Positions 12,998 to 24,065 of a stretch of DNA of 64,000 nucleotides are shown in pieces. A program made the position numbers and the translations under genes. The notes under the pieces were generated by a model. That model made no database searches. It worked only from the letters and a program-made list of their open reading frames with translations, and had not been told where the DNA came from. The stretch is taken from assembly GCF_014898055.3 (NCBI RefSeq), contig NW_023604861.1:101682083-101746082 (forward strand), given 5' to 3'. The stretch is from Talpa occidentalis. Its lineage: Eukaryota; Chordata; Mammalia; Eulipotyphla; Talpidae. Each line of letters begins with the position of its first letter. The first letter of the stretch is position 1.

Positions 12998-13553
12998 TTG
13001 GAAACAACCCAAATGCCCAAAAATAGATGACTGAATCAAGAAGATGTGGTACATGTACACCATAGAATATTACTCAGCATTCAAAAAAGATAAACATATG
13101 CAATTTGCAGCAACATGGATGGCGCTGGAAGGGATCATGCTCAGCGAAATAAGCCAAAAAAGAAAAAGAAAAATACCGGATGGTCTCACTCATAGCAGGA
13201 ATCTAGAAAACTTAAATAAGGGACCAGGAAAATGAATAACTATAAGAAAGTGAAAATCTGAATCAACAAAAAACTATGAAACAGACACTTTTGGGGGGGT
13301 GGGGGACGGGAGGGGAGGGATTGGGATCAGAATGGGGGGGTTGCAATTGTATGGGGAATATAAAAATAAAATTTATTATTAAAAAAAAAAGAAGGACAAA
13401 GATTAAAAAAAAAATACTGTAGTAAGAAATGTTGATAATATGCGGGCTGATTTCTTTAAGGCTGTGGTTTAGGAACATGTGTTGAATAAACAGGGATGCA
13501 TTTTAAGTTTACATAATAATAAAAATAACTATTATTATACACACAAAAAAAAT
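12998..13553 (+). mobile_element. Young 5'-truncated L1 3' end with 3' transduction
   Basis: The L1 part (12998 to about 13390) has ATAGAATATTACTCAGCATT, GGATGGCGCTGGAAGGGATC, a G-rich 3' UTR tract near 13290-13340, and AATAAAATTTATTATT plus A10. A second A run follows at about 13404-13413. Then come about 130 bp of non-L1 sequence and a final short A-rich tail. The whole unit is enclosed by one exact 16-bp duplication AAAAGTATTGCTTAGT (12982-12997 and 13554-13569), so the extra 3' segment was inserted together with the L1. It interrupts the 3' tail of a MIR. Confidence 0.85.
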
Positions 13554-13569
13554 AAAAGTATTGCTTAGT

Positions 13570-14550
13570 ATTATTTAACCATCATCTTAAAGGTAAAAGA
13601 ATCATCCCACCCTACTCCAGAAAAGTGCTATGAAAAGCATTAAAAAATATATCAAAGTAGAAATCTTAAAAAAAAAAATATATATATCAAAGTCTTTCAC
13701 AGGCCATAAGGCACACAAAGTAAAGGTTTATCACTGTCGTAACAGCATCGTGAATCAACAGCAGACAAAACAAAAACACCCACACTGCTCCTTCCCAATC
13801 TTTTATTACCTGGAATCAACATGGCTGAGATTAGAATTAAGTCCCTTTACCTTGCTTTACACATACTTAAATCGTGAGTCTGAAAAAGGCCACAGGTTGC
13901 CTAAGCAACTAATATTTTTTAAACAAACGCAATATAAAAAAGACAATTGCCATGATTAGGGAGTAAGTTACTAATTAACACCACATCACCTCCCAGATAT
14001 GGTACTACGCAAACAAGGATATCCTCCTATACAGCCACAACACAACAACCACCCATCCAAAAGTTAACACTGGTACATTCCTATTATCTAAACCTCAGAT
14101 TCCATTCAAAAGTGGCCAAGTAACCCAATAATGTCTTTAGGTACAATGGATCCAGTTTGTTACTTTAATATAGAATCTGAGTAGCAGTTGAGGGGAGCTC
14201 TTAGATTAACAGTTTGGGGAGGAGGGGTGCCAAGGACAGAGTTAAAGATCTACTTGCTTTAAGAGTGCCAAAGCAACAAAGACTACATGGGAGAGGCTTG
14301 ATAAAGAAGCTGCTGAAGATTAGAAAAAGGCTTTAAAAACCCCACCCAGCCCACACACATACACATACCAAAGTTGTAGAATCCATATCTAGTTTGGTAA
14401 AAAGAAAAACCCAAGCAACAAAAGAAGGAAGCGGGAAGGGTGTGCAGTAACTTAGAGCAGCCACTACACAGAAGCAAGCTTTGTGATTGGCAAGAGTGGT
14501 GATTGTTTTCTTCAAGACAGGAGCTTTTGCAATGGGTGGGACATTTTATG
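13570..14550. other. Unique intron sequence
   Basis: No exon or repeat is recognised. There is a short (AT)n tract near 13678-13687. Confidence 0.45.
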
Positions 14551-14559
14551 CCAACACAA

Positions 14560-15655
14560 CCAACCCAGCCCCTTCAACTGGTGGGAAAATGGGGAGGGAG
14601 CAAGTGCAAAGCAATGAGGGGACTTCCAGTTTCAACTCCAACACATTAAGAAGTCAGCACTCCCACCCGAACAAGAAAAAGTTGAGAAAACTGAAAATCA
14701 ATGGCGTTCCTTGGACCCATCAGAGTGAACTAAAATCACTGGTTAAATCATAACCCTGAAATCTGGAGAGAGATAGGAGAATCCTCAAACACAGGCAAGA
14801 TCTGTTCACCTAAAACAGAAGTAGCTAGAGTAAACCGGTAGGGTGAGAGTAAACTAACTTGAACGAGAAACTTCTGATCCCCTGCTTGCACAAGTCTAAC
14901 CATGAGAAACTGACCATGTTTTCACTAAAAGCCACAAAATACCCACTCATGGCTCTCCAGGGGAGAAAGGAGGAGTCATCACAGAGCACATTCTCCATAA
15001 CAAAGGTTCCGCTCCAGAGGAAAAAAGCTTTGGTAGAGGGGGAAGGGCATTTCTAACTCCAACCCTCTACTCTTCCTGTCTCACCTAAAAAGGTGAAAGA
15101 GGAGCAGTTAAACACTCATAAGGGCACAGACCAGGACCACAGACCCACTGAGATTCACTGATAAGATTACAAAATCCGTCCCCTGCCCCAAACTTTAACC
15201 ACCTGAAGAACAGATTCCAGTTAATGGCAGTAGGTAACAGCTGAGAGAGGCTGTAAAGAGTCAGACTTCATCTGAGGAGGAGTTCCTAAGGAAGCCCAAA
15301 GACAAAAAGGAAAACTAAAATAAGGACACCTGAGGAATCTGAACCCACTGGCACCTGTAACTACAACAAATATTAAACACAGCCAAGTCCTAATCAGAAT
15401 AATATAAGACATACTAAATTATTTTCACTTGATACATTTGTCTGACTTACAAGAAATTACTAGGAATCCTAAAAGGCAATAAAAAACAACTTGGAGAAAC
15501 AAAGCCAGAATCAGAATGAGCATGGCATGATTTTGGAATTATCTGAGAGGGAATTTAAAATAACTATCACTAATAGATGAAGGGTTGCAATGCAAACGGA
15601 GACAGTATGCAAGAACAGATGAGTATAACGTAAGCAGAGAAATGGAAACTAATCA
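14560..15655 (+). mobile_element. Old L1, 5' UTR/ORF1 part
   Basis: The right half ends with text typical of old L1 5' regions: GAGGGAATTTAAAATAACTA, then GCAAGAACAGATGAGTATAA and AAATGGAAACTAATC. It breaks at about 15655, where an LTR-like element begins, and resumes at about 16325. It is degenerate with no long open frame. The left part of this interval is less certain. Confidence 0.6.
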
Positions 15656-16109
15656 CTATAACTGTAATCTTCATACAAACGGAAAGGTCCATGTTTCCTG
15701 CCCCATCTAAGGAAGAGTAGAGCAGAGAGGCCAGGAGAAGCTGAAAAGGACTAGGGACAGACGACCTGGAGGAGGCACATGTCAGAGAAAGGTGTGAAGA
15801 AGCAGCTGCACTCGCCTTGGACCTATACTGGGGCTATGCAAGGAGACACTTGAAAGAAACTGAGAGACTCGTGGGGAGGCTGACAACCGCAGCCTTTATC
15901 ACGACTTGCACTTTTATTTTGTTCTTTTCCTTCCAGACTTGCCTGGCCCCTTCTGCCCCTTTCTTAGGGGCCCCCACCTGAAGGTGCCTTAGACTTGTGG
16001 CAGGCTTTCGGGCCTCAGTGGCCCCACTTTTGGTCAACCCTGTTTGGCTGGGCATTTACCCAAGAGGAGATGGGTAATTTGGGGTGATTCATTGGGAAAT
16101 TATATCCTT

Positions 16110-16185
<76 letters not shown>

Positions 16186-16322
16186 TTCTATTAAAGTCTT
16201 TTCTATTTATGGTCTCACACACTAGGACTATGTTTTGTATTCATGCAGACAATGGCAGAGCCCATTTAAAGCAGGCAGGTTCAGGGATCTCAGAATGCCC
16301 CTCACTCTGTCCATTGACATAA
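15656..16322 (+). mobile_element. LTR-like element inserted in L1 (twin of 25400-26010)
   Basis: This block of about 665 bp interrupts the L1. It shares an ordered series of segments with 25400-26010: a CTCAGTGGCC-type segment, CCTGTTTGGC, GGGTAATTTGG, an AATTCTATT segment and a closing CCCTCACTCTGTCCATTGAC-like segment. It contains a compound (CT)n(CA)n microsatellite. The family is not assigned; an ERV LTR is the best guess. Confidence 0.5.
16113..16182. repeat. Compound (CT)n(CA)n microsatellite
   Basis: About 36 bases of CT dinucleotides run directly into about 34 bases of CA. It lies inside the LTR-like element and is absent from its twin near 25850. Confidence 0.97.
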
Positions 16323-16600
16323 CCACTTAAAAAGGACTGCTAGAAATAAACACCTAACAGAAAGGAAAACTGCATTTTGCGAACTCATTAGTAGATTGGA
16401 CATTGCTAAGCTGAACTTAAAGAAAGGCCAGTAGAAATCTCCAAAACTGAAATACCAAAAAGGAGAAAAATTATCTTAAGTTATAGACTGAGAATTTTCC
16501 AGAACTATTTACAGAGACCAGACCACAGATACAGGACATTCAGAGAATTTAAAGTGGCTTTAATACCAAAAATATATATACCTTGGGCCAATAAGAAAAC
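16323..16600 (+). mobile_element. Old L1, ORF1 part (continuation)
   Basis: The L1 resumes with GCTAGAAATAAACACCTAAC, TTAGTAGATTGGACATTGCT and AGTAGAAATCTCCAAAACTG. This is the text expected a few bases after the break at 15655. It is interrupted again at about 16600 by an LTR. Confidence 0.65.
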
Positions 16601-16604
16601 CAAC

Positions 16605-16920
16605 TGACTTACTGAGACAGGGCCATATGCCCACCTGCAGCCATCACAGGCTGATGGGAACTCTCAAGGAATACAGGGACTAATTAAGATCGATACTTCA
16701 GTAGATAGCCACTAGGACAGACTTTGGTCCTAAATCTTAAGAGACAGATTGTAAACTCAGTATAAAAAAGAGCCCAGAACACCTCTCAGAGGCCAGGGAA
16801 TACGTTCTCCTCTTGCTCCTGCTTCCCTGCAGTAATTTAATAAATCTGCCTTTCTACTTTCCATACTGTCTCTGGTGAATGCTTTCACCCCCACAAAACC
16901 TGTGTCCCTTCACACATCCA
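16605..16920 (+). mobile_element. ERV1-type solo LTR inserted in L1
   Basis: The element is about 315 bp, starting TGACTTACTGAG and ending near CACACATCCA. It has a TATA box (TATAAAAAAG, 16761-16770), a polyadenylation signal AATAAA (16839-16844) and a U5-like TGTCTCTGGTGAATGCTTTC stretch. This order and spacing are those of a gammaretrovirus-like LTR. No clear target-site duplication was seen. Its segment 16829-16893 resembles the 3' half of the SINEs in this window. Confidence 0.6.
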
Positions 16921-18914
16921 TCTCCTTCACATGGCAATAATCACAAATGTGAATGGTCTAAACACACTAACTAAAGACTAAGATTTCAGACTGGATTAAA
17001 AAAAAAAAAAAAAAGCCCAGTTTTATGCTGTCCTTGAGAAATCCACCTTACGAGCATTGAGATAGGTTAATAGTAAAGAGATGGAGAAGGATATAAAGAA
17101 ATGGAGATATGTGTACCATACTAACACTAAGAAAAAGAAAGCCCAGTAGCTGTATTAATTTCTGACAAAGTGGATTTCAGAAAAAAATTATCAGGGATAA
17201 AGAGAAGCATTATATTATCAATAGAGGGATAAATTATCCAAAAAGACATAGTAAACCTTAACATGAGCACATCCAACAAATGAGCATCAAAATACCTGTA
17301 GCAAAAGCTGATAGAATGCTAAGCAAAAACAGATTAATGACTGCTAGAGATTTCAATACCCATCTTCCAGTAATTGATAGATCAGCAGGCAGAAAATCAA
17401 TAAGGATATGTTTGACCTAACCTGCACTATCAATCTGACTGACATGGACAGAACATCCATCCAACAATATCAGAATATACATTCTTTGCAAGCATGCATG
17501 GAATACTCACCAAGATAGGGTATCTTTCTATTAAAAATAATAGAAATCATAGAAAGCATGTTCTCAGATCACAGTTAAGTTAAACTAGAAATCAATAGCA
17601 GAAAGATAGCTGGAAAATCCCCAAATACATGGAGGTTAAACATACTTCTAAACAATGTATGAGTCAAAGGAGTTTTAAAAGAATTTTTTAAATATTCTCA
17701 GCTAAGTAAAAATGGAAAACACAATTTAGAAAAAATGCAACACAACAAAAACAGCTTTGAGAGAGATTTATAGCATAAATTTATAGGGTAAATTACAAAA
17801 AACTGAAAAACAATTTAAGCTTCTCCTTTAAGAAACTACAGAAAGTCATTTAACCCTAAATAAAACAGAAGAGCCAAATAAAAACTGAGCAAAAAAGTTG
17901 AAAACAATGAGAAAAATTAATGAAACTAAAAATTCAGTAAAATGAATAAACCTCAAATGAACAAAAACTAAAAAAAATTATACAGAACACAATTACCCAT
18001 ATCAGAAATGAAAGTCATCACAAGTGTACCCCTTGAGTATTAAGTGGATAATATTATGAATAACTACATCCATAAACGTGATACATTATATGAAATGGAC
18101 CAATTCCTTGAAAGATACAAATTACCAAAACTCACACAAGGAGAAATCAACCAGCTGAATAGGCCTATGTCTCTGAAAGAAATTAAATTAGGTAATTAAT
18201 AACCTGCCAGAAAACACCACTTCCAGATGGTTTCACTAGTCAAGTCTATTAAATGTTAAGAAATGGTAACAATTCTCCACAATCTTTTCTAAAAAGCAAA
18301 GGAAACACCTCCTACCTCATGCTATGAGGCCAGCATTATCCTAATACCAAACAGTTCTTTATCTTTATAATAAAGGAAAACTACACATCAGTATCTCCCA
18401 TACCAAAATCCTCAACAAAATACTAGCAAATGAAATCCAAGAATGGATAAAAAAATTACCACTACCAGCAGGACTTACTCCAGCTGTACAAGGTTGGTTC
18501 AGCATTTGAAAATCAATAAATATAATCTACCACATCAACAGGCTGAAGGAAAAAAAAAAAATCCTATCAAGTAATGCAGAAAGAGTATTTAACAAAATTC
18601 AACATGCTGGGAAGATAGTGTCAGAATCACAAAGAATTGCTTGGTGTAGAAAAACGCTCTATATATTGGCGACAGAAGTAAAATGTTCTGTATTAGTAGT
18701 AAAGGAGAGTCACAAGGAAGAAACAGTAGGGAGGAATTGGGTTCTTCCCTATACAGAAAAGGGGGAACTTTACATCTGTCAATATTAGCAAATTAATTGG
18801 AATTAACACTAATATGTAGATAAGAGGAACTAGATGTGGGGTATAGATGAGACCTCTCTAAACTACATTTGCAATTTTTCTGTAAATCTGAAACTGTTCT
18901 AAAATAGTGTTGTT
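16921..18914 (+). mobile_element. Old L1, ORF2 remnant and 3' end
   Basis: This contains degenerate L1 ORF2 text from the endonuclease region (AATGGTCTAAACACACTAAC; ATTTCTGACAAAGTGGATTT) to the reverse transcriptase region (AAAGAGTATTTAACAAAATT near 18590). A 3'-end-like piece ending CTGAAACTGTTCTAAAATAG follows. Part of the RT and the C-terminal region is missing between about 18615 and 18660. A SINE later inserted at its 3' end. Stops and frameshifts are throughout; it cannot encode a protein. Confidence 0.8.
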
Positions 18915-19179
18915 GGACCTCCCCTGGTGGTGCAGTGGTTGAGCACTGGGCTGCGAAGCTGCCCTGCAGCCGCTGCAGAGCCAGTTGGATCCCCGGCCCC
19001 AGGCAAGGGTCCCACATAGCGTGCAGACCTCTCCTGTCGTGCCCGCTGCTCCCCTCAGCAGTGTATTTCGTCAGTCTTCTGTTCTGTTTCCCACTCTGGT
19101 GAATTCTCTCACCCTCCCGCGCTTCTGACTGTACCCAGTGCTTGTATAAATAAATCTATCTTAAAAAAATAAATAAAAT
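18915..19179 (+). mobile_element. tRNA-derived SINE, younger subfamily (copy 7)
   Basis: This SINE has the younger-subfamily middle and tail, with small internal deletions. It is flanked by AAAATAGTGTTGTT (18901-18914) and AAAAGAGTGTTGTT (19180-19193), one mismatch. It inserted into the 3' end of the old L1. Confidence 0.93.
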
Positions 19180-19193
19180 AAAAGAGTGTTGTT

Positions 19194-19671
19194 TTTTTAA
19201 TAAGGAAAGTCATGCCCCTCTGCAGATAAGGGGCAGGGTGAGCCCTTGCCTGTGCAAATACAAACCGCTACTGAAGAAGCTTGAGGAGGGGGCAAAGGCG
19301 CTGACCCGGGGCAAAGGTGCTGTTCCCAGGGCACCCAGGGAACCAGACAACTACAAAGACAAAAGAAAAAGAACACAACAGGGGGCCAAGACAGCAGAGA
19401 AGATAAAAACCAAGAGGTGGGACATGAGTTCTCAGCAGGAAAACCAAAAACTGAGAAATAATATTTAGAGAGAAAAATTATCCTTAATTGCTATTGAATG
19501 GGCAAAGATCTCTTAACATGACAAGAAATCCTACAAAATAAAAACAAGTGTAAGATATTTGAGAATTTGATATGTGTCAAAGACAAAAATAATTTCATAT
19601 AAATAAAGCAAATCTGGCTGCTACTGTATGGCCTCCACAGGCGCACAGCACTTCTTGTCTTTTGTCCTTTT
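19194..19671. other. Unique intron sequence
   Basis: No exon or repeat is assigned. Confidence 0.4.
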
Positions 19672-19684
19672 AAAGGAAATCAAA

Positions 19685-19941
19685 GGGCCTCCTTGGTGGC
19701 ACAGCGGTTGAGCGCTGAGTTGCAAAGCTGCCCGCAGCCTCTGTAGCACAGGTTCGATCCCCAGATGCCAGGCGAGGGTCCCACATGGGCCACATGGCGC
19801 GCAGACCTCTCCTGCCGCCCGCTGCTCCCCTCAGCAGTGTACTTCAGTCCTTCTGCCTGCTCTGCTCCCCGCTCTGGTGAATTCTCTCACCCTCCCACGC
19901 TTCTGACTATACCCAGTGCTTGTGTAAATTAATAAATAAAT
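19685..19941 (+). mobile_element. tRNA-derived SINE, younger subfamily (copy 8)
   Basis: This copy has a small CACATGG duplication in the middle. It is flanked by AAAGGAAATCAAA (19672-19684) and AAAAGAAATCAAA (19942-19954), one mismatch. Confidence 0.93.
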
Positions 19942-20167
19942 AAAAGAAATCAAAGATAATTCTTGTAGCCAGACTCACTAGAAAAAAACTTTGTAGCTAC
20001 TGAAGGTGCACAGTTTGTGTCTGTTTTCTCATCAACCCTCATAACCACCTTTGTAGGGAGAGCCTAAGCAGTCAAGGATGACACCAGACTCCCCAGCTGG
20101 TTCCAGAAGAGGAGTTTCTCCTGCTCCAGGACTGTTTAAAGCAGGGCAACAGTTACTTTCAAAAATA

Positions 20168-20461
20168 GGCCTCCCTGGTTATGCAAGGGGTTAAGTCTCA
20201 GAACTATCAAGCTATCCAAAACCACTGCAGCATGAGTTTTGACTCCCTGCCCCCCTCCCCCCACCACCAGGGACCTGACCCAGACTGCACAGCAGACCTC
20301 TTCTGTCTCACCCGCTGCTCCCCTCAGCAGTGTATTTCAGTCAGTCTGCCTGTTCTGCTCCCCACTCTGATGAATCCTCTCACCCCCACCCCCGTGGCCT
20401 ATATCCCAGTTCTTGTATGCGCAAATATATCTTTTTTTGGTATATAAATCTTTAAAAAAAT
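20168..20461 (+). mobile_element. tRNA-derived SINE, older subfamily (copy 9)
   Basis: The head is GGCCTCCCTGGTTATGCAAG. The body and tail are complete but diverged, with an expanded C-rich stretch and a T-rich interruption of the tail. No clear target-site duplication. Confidence 0.88.
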
Positions 20462-22084
20462 GCTTCCTCACCCACAAACCAACATCTCTGTCTGCATTCA
20501 GAATGACACTTCTCTGATGAGCCTGAATTGGCCAAGTCTCCACTATATCCAGGAACGAACCCCCCCAGTGTAGGGCCGCTGGCAGGGAGCAGTCTGGTTT
20601 TCCTTCTGCAGCAGCTCCATATGGTTTGTCTGGCGCTACAGGAAAAAACCCTCTGGGCAACTCACTGAGTGTAACACACCTATTTTTAAGCTATTAGAAT
20701 AGCAAGTGCCCCTGATAGCTATCCAGTGGCCAGTTTTATAATTGGGGCCCAAGTAGGGACCTGCTAATAATTTAGTTTCAGTGATACGGCTGGACAGGTG
20801 CACATGGATTCACCAAGTTTAAGACAGTATGGCCGCTACTAACAGGAAAAACAAGGACATTTGGAGAAGCCCCCCCACTGCCTCCTGGTTTTTATAACCT
20901 GCATGTTGGGCCTAATAACGACCACAGACAACAGTGTCAACATGTTCTGCTCTTACCTATAATAGTAGCACAAAGAAACATTTTTTTAAAAAAAGCAATA
21001 CTCACACCCCACATAAAGCATTTTAGTAAAAGTCCGAAAACCTAGTCTCCACCCCTCCCCTGTCTGCCCCCCCCCCCACTGGCCCCTGCATTAAAGAGAA
21101 CAGGTCTTTTTAATGGCTTTGGGCTTAGAAGTAACATACCCGAGCAAACCTGTGACAAAAAATTCTATTATTTCAGTAAAAAGCTTCTCTTTACCTGGCA
21201 GTGTGCCACAGCTCGGCAGCATCCCACAGCCCATGGCCTCTGGGAAACCAATTTGGTCAGAAGCACTAGCTTCATGTTTGGACTGTTTAGTTTGGCTATT
21301 GTCACTGTTTTTTGGAAACTTAGAAAAGCAAATAAAGAACCAAAATACAGGAGTAACCAAAATGAAAAGTAACCTTAATTGAGAAGGATCATATGAAGTC
21401 CTTTCTACTGACTATCAAAAAAAAAGGGGGGGGGGTAATCTATTCTCAATGTGAAGCCCTACCTGTCCAAAAACAGATTCATAATCCAAATGTTTAAACT
21501 TTTTAATTTTTACAAAGCATTTTGATAATTCAATGTATCTTTTAGTGTGGATCCCTTAGGATTCTCACAAATCTCCTCTAAGACGTGAAACACCAGTGCT
21601 ATTTTCAGAGCGTGGCAGATCCTGGTCAAAGCCACAGGGTAACCAAATCATGTGGGAAACTTAGGCACCCGCCACCCGATGAGATCATCTTTGTAACTAA
21701 ATGGATAACGTAGGAACCACATGCCCACCACGGGGACAGGAAGAGTCTGCCGGATCCACAACACAAGTCCCATGAGCAAGGTACCGTCCAGAGAGGAGCG
21801 CTTCAAGGGCATCACTTGGGAGGGATTCTGGCCCTGGTTCTCAAGAACAGTGCAGGCAGCCACCAGGTGCTCACCTGCACGCTGTGTCCCAGATTAGCAG
21901 GAACAAGGACAGACACACAACGACCCTTTGCTTTCTCAGGAAACCAAGACAGGACAGACAGTACAGCTGCTATCTTTGATCAGCCAGAGAGAGTTTCACT
22001 GACAGATTAATAACCCTATTCACACAGGAATTAGAGAATTTTTTTGGTCTTCACTCAAAAACTGAAATTTCTTTACTGGATACA
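20462..22084. other. Unique intron sequence
   Basis: No exon is recognised. It contains a run of about 12 C residues near 21068-21079 and a G run near 21426-21435. Confidence 0.45.
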
Positions 22085-22211
22085 GTTTTCTAAGGTAAAA
22101 ACAGGAGGTAGAGGGGATGGTTGCACAATGTGAATGTACTTAATGAACTGTGAACTGTACATTTAAACAGTTCAAATGGTCAATTTTATATTTATGTGTA
22201 TTTTTACAATT
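22085..22211 (+). mobile_element. Old L1 3'-end fragment
   Basis: TGGTTGCACAATGTGAATGT, then a GAACTGTACATTTAAACAG-type motif and a TTTTACAATTAAAAAAA tail, are typical of an old L1 3' end. A SINE inserted into its A tail. Confidence 0.8.
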
Positions 22212-22226
22212 AAAAAAATCTGACAT

Positions 22227-22490
22227 GGGCCTCCCTGGTGGCGCAAGGGGTTAAGACACAATCTATGAAGCTTCTGCAGCATGAGTTCGATCCCCTGGCC
22301 AGCCAGGGAGCTACCTACATGGCAAGCAGACCTCTCCTGACTTACCCACCCACTGCTCCCCTCAGCGGTGTATTTCAGTCCATCTCCCTGCTCTGTTCCC
22401 CACTCTGTCCCTGGTGAATCCTCTCGCCACCCACTCCTTTGTTTAAAGATTTAAACAAATCTTTAAAAAAAAAAACAAAAAAAAAAACAC
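22227..22490 (+). mobile_element. tRNA-derived SINE, older subfamily (copy 10)
   Basis: The head GGGCCTCCCTGGTGGCGCAA is followed by GGGGTTAAGACACAATC. The 3' part is rearranged (ATTTAAACAAATCTTT). The flank CTGACAT occurs at 22220-22226 and 22491-22497. Confidence 0.9.
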
Positions 22491-22497
22491 CTGACAT

Positions 22498-23324
22498 TGC
22501 TAGTGGTCAAAATTTGCCACAGTTGAATTCCTACAGCAAATATAAAAACTTTTCCTAACCCCTTCTTCAAATGATGAACCATAAACACATCTGAACATAA
22601 ATGCAGTCTAGAGCCACTCTGCTGAATTCTGACATGTTCTTTTAGTCGCACCATAAATAACCTTTGTATCGGGATGAAGCTGATTGCTTTGGCTCAGACC
22701 TAACACAGATCCTGTCATAGTCAACTTCCAAGCAGGGTGATGTAACACTCAAAATGCATGACTACACTGAATTCCCATCATGACAGTTCCAAACACAGTG
22801 ATCACCCTGCTTTAGACCTGTGTTGCTGTGGATATAATGAATGCTACTCTGAAAATTCCCCATATTCCATTCACTGGATGGAATTTAACTGATTTAAATT
22901 CTTATAGTGAAGGGATGATTCAAGGCTATAAAATGAAAGGCATGGAGCACAGTTGGAGAAAGAAAACCAAGATAAAGAGCTCAGCTGTGAGATCTGATAT
23001 ACCCTTCAAATGAAATGCCAGCTGCTGGGGCATCTGGGATGGACAGGGATGGATATCTGCCCCACTTCCTGCGCCAAGTCCAGCACACTCCCAGGTCATG
23101 CACAGCTCTGCCCTGACACTGTTATGCCATCTTCGGCTCCTCCCCAAGGCTATGAAATAGGACCCACTTGCTCCAGGACTGCCTGTTTATCACCTTAATA
23201 GTTCCAACTCCCCCTACTCTGCTCCTCTCATTCTACTAGGAACTTTTCAGATACTTCATTGTCACCCTTTAAAAAAAAAACAAAAAACACAAAAGCTGTA
23301 TATAATGTACAAAACTTGGTTAAT
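22498..23324. other. Unique intron sequence
   Basis: No exon or repeat is assigned. Confidence 0.4.
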
Positions 23325-24065
23325 ATGAAGATAAGTATATAACCCCATGATACTATCACTAAATTCAGAAACATGTCCCACAATTGCTGCCAAACTTCCT
23401 CCCAAGCTCTTACTCGTTACCATCATCATTATTATGTGATAAGAACATTTAACAGGGGCCTCCCTGGTAGCGCAAGGAGTTGAGCACAGCACTATGAAGC
23501 TCTCTGCAGCCTCTGCAGCACGTTTGATTCCTGGCCAGCCAGGGAGCTACCCACATGGCATGGCAGACCTGTCCTGTCTCGCCCACTGCTCCCCTCAGCA
23601 ATGTATGTCAGTCAGTCTGCCTGTTCTGTTCCCCACTCGGTCTCTGGTGAATCCTCTCACCCCCGCCCTCACACCTCCTGCCTGTACCCCAGTTCTTGTA
23701 TGCATAAATAAACAAATCTTTAAAAAAAAAAAAAAGAATATTTAACATAAGATCAATCCTCTTAGAACACTTTCAGGTATACAATATTGTTAGCTGTTAT
23801 TAGCACTATCCTGCACAGTAGATCTCTATGATGTACTCGTGTTTACATAAGTGAAACATCCCTTTTGTTTAATACCACTCTGGTTTCTTCTCCCCCAGGC
23901 CCTGCAACTACAATTCCACCCTCTGCTTCTGTGAGTTTGACTACTGTAGACTCATCCTATAAGTGGTATCATGTAGTATCTGTCTTTCTGTGACTGGCTT
24001 ATTTTACATAGCATAAGGCCCTCAAGTCTCATTCACGTTGTTTCAAACAGCAGGATATCTTTTTT
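23325..24065 (-). mobile_element. Old L1 3' region, antisense, split by SINE
   Basis: The plus strand has reverse-complement L1 text: a GATACTATCACTAAATTCAG-type stretch before the SINE, and GTAGACTCATCCTATAAGTG, TGGCTTATTTTACATAGCA and TCTCATTCACGTTGTTTC after it. The SINE at 23455-23733 separates the two halves. It is one of the few intron L1 pieces in the same direction as TBC1D8. Confidence 0.7.
23455..23733 (+). mobile_element. tRNA-derived SINE, older subfamily (copy 11)
   Basis: This is a complete older copy. It is flanked by AAGAACATTTAACA (23441-23454) and AAGAATATTTAACA (23734-23747), one mismatch, within an antisense L1. Confidence 0.94.

Noticed and set aside
21068..21079. C-run as a structured regulatory element
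   Set aside because: An isolated homopolymer without a paired strand or repeated G-tract pattern; more likely slippage.
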